DNA of 41,612 nucleotides from Desulfuromonas sp. (GTDB lineage: Bacteria; Desulfobacterota; Desulfuromonadia; Desulfuromonadales; Geothermobacteraceae), in NCBI GenBank assembly GCA_002868905.1, contig PKUA01000061.1, forward strand, positions 1 through 41,612, given 5' to 3'. Below are positions 41,161 through 41,612 of the stretch, piece after piece (positions within the stretch are counted from its first letter, which is position 1; each line of letters opens with the position of its first letter). A model generated the notes under the pieces. The model had not been told where the DNA came from, made no database searches, and saw only the letters and a list, made by a program, of their open reading frames with translations. A program made the position numbers and the translations under genes.

Positions 41161-41208
41161 GTCGTATACGCTTCAACCCTGTCACCAATTTCGTGAAGGA
41201 GCCAAGCC

Positions 41209-41580
41209 ATGTCCAAGATCAACTGTTGGGAATTCAGCAAGTGCGGACGGGAATCAGGCGGAAGAAACGTTGAGGAACTCGGGCCATGCCCGGCAGCAAC
41301 CCTGCATGAGTTGGAGGGTGTCAACGGCGGGAAAAATGGTGGCAGGTCCTGCTGGGCTCTGACCTCGACCCTGTGCCACGGCAAAATACAAGGGAGCATG
41401 GCGGATAAATTAACGCAATGCCTTGAATGCGAATTCAGACAACAGGTTGTTCTGGAAGAAAAGCTCGATTTCAAAAGCTCAAAGTACATTTTGAGCATTC
41501 TTCAAAGCAACGGCCTCTTTCACCACGCCAGCCTGAAGTGCCAGGCCCCTACTTCGGTTCGCCAAGCCCCCGGGCCTTAA
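41209..41580 (+). CDS. two-CW domain protein
   Basis: A 123-aa cytoplasmic protein. Two Cys-Trp elements are visible: CWEFSKCGRESGG at residues 6-18 and CWALTSTLCHG at about 48-58, followed by CLECEFRQQV. This matches small proteins annotated as two-CW domain proteins in deltaproteobacteria; the cysteines suggest metal or Fe-S binding. Similar modules occur at the start of signalling proteins, but this one stands alone. The function is unknown. AAGGAG seven bases before the ATG gives a strong start, and it has its own promoter. Confidence 0.8.
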   Translation: MSKINCWEFSKCGRESGGRNVEELGPCPAATLHELEGVNGGKNGGRSCWALTSTLCHGKIQGSMADKLTQCLECEFRQQVVLEEKLDFKSSKYILSILQSNGLFHHASLKCQAPTSVRQAPGP

Positions 41581-41612
41581 GCAATTCGCCCAGCGTTCCA
41601 AGCGAGGCTCCT

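Overview
The window looks like the chromosome of a free-living, probably anaerobic Desulfuromonadales-type bacterium (Geobacter/Desulfuromonas/Pelobacter relatives). This is inferred from gene content, not from a marker gene: a cysE-iscR-iscS-iscU-mnmA-mtaB operon, a class I [4Fe-4S] fumarase, DUF2148 and two-CW proteins, a PilZ protein, REC-DUF4388 and roadblock signalling proteins, and secreted lipoproteins with MopE-like metal-binding repeats. The DNA is GC-rich with good Shine-Dalgarno sites. The toxin-antitoxin pair near 22.6-23.1 kb and the gap at 41 kb are visibly more AT-rich. No rRNA, tRNA, transposase or CRISPR array was seen.

Layout. 0-5 kb: two large secreted proteins on the minus strand, one of unknown family and one multidomain (ZU5, four Fn3, PKD, PPC) lipoprotein. 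5-12 kb: an apparent lipid or envelope locus. A KAS III-type condensing enzyme and a sulfotransferase are divergent. Facing the sulfotransferase is a tight minus-strand operon of ABC ATPase, FtsX/MacB-type permease, LolA-like periplasmic protein, outer-membrane barrel and a short-chain dehydrogenase. The dehydrogenase is interrupted by one in-frame amber codon inside its YxxxK motif. 12-15 kb: DUF2148 protein, a macrodomain-like hypothetical, a DUF2279 protein and a PpiB-type prolyl isomerase. 15-18.2 kb: a PilZ protein, then a chelatase gene split into an AAA+ (ChlI-like) and a VWA (ChlD-like) reading frame at a run of nine A, which is a probable frameshift site, then a YkgJ-type cysteine-cluster protein. 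18.4-26 kb: an Atg22/UMF1-like transporter, a small anchored protein with two copies of a motif familiar from planctomycete DUF1559 prepilin-like proteins, an LRR lipoprotein and a CAP-domain lipoprotein (each with seven MopE-like repeats), and between these two a YefM/YoeB module with a perfect palindromic operator. 26.4-33.4 kb: sulfur and Fe-S metabolism, tRNA thiolation, and ilvA. 33.6-35.9 kb: fumarase and a YmdB-like macrodomain hydrolase sharing a bidirectional terminator. 35.9-41 kb: a signalling operon of histidine kinase, REC-DUF4388 regulator, two roadblock-fold proteins and two related periplasmic sensors. The window ends with a two-CW protein.

How the parts fit. The sulfur genes form a coherent supply line: serine O-acetylation feeds cysteine synthesis, IscS takes sulfur from cysteine, IscU builds clusters under IscR control, and MnmA (sulfur supplied by IscS) and MtaB (a radical-SAM Fe-S enzyme) modify tRNA. 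The signalling operon reads as sensor to kinase to regulator to small-GTPase-type adaptor proteins, but its output is not visible here. Strongest leads: (1) the A9 chelatase frameshift; (2) the detached, duplicated DUF1559-like motif; (3) the lipid-synthesis/export locus with the amber dehydrogenase; (4) the paired MopE-repeat lipoproteins; (5) the kinase/roadblock/sensor operon.
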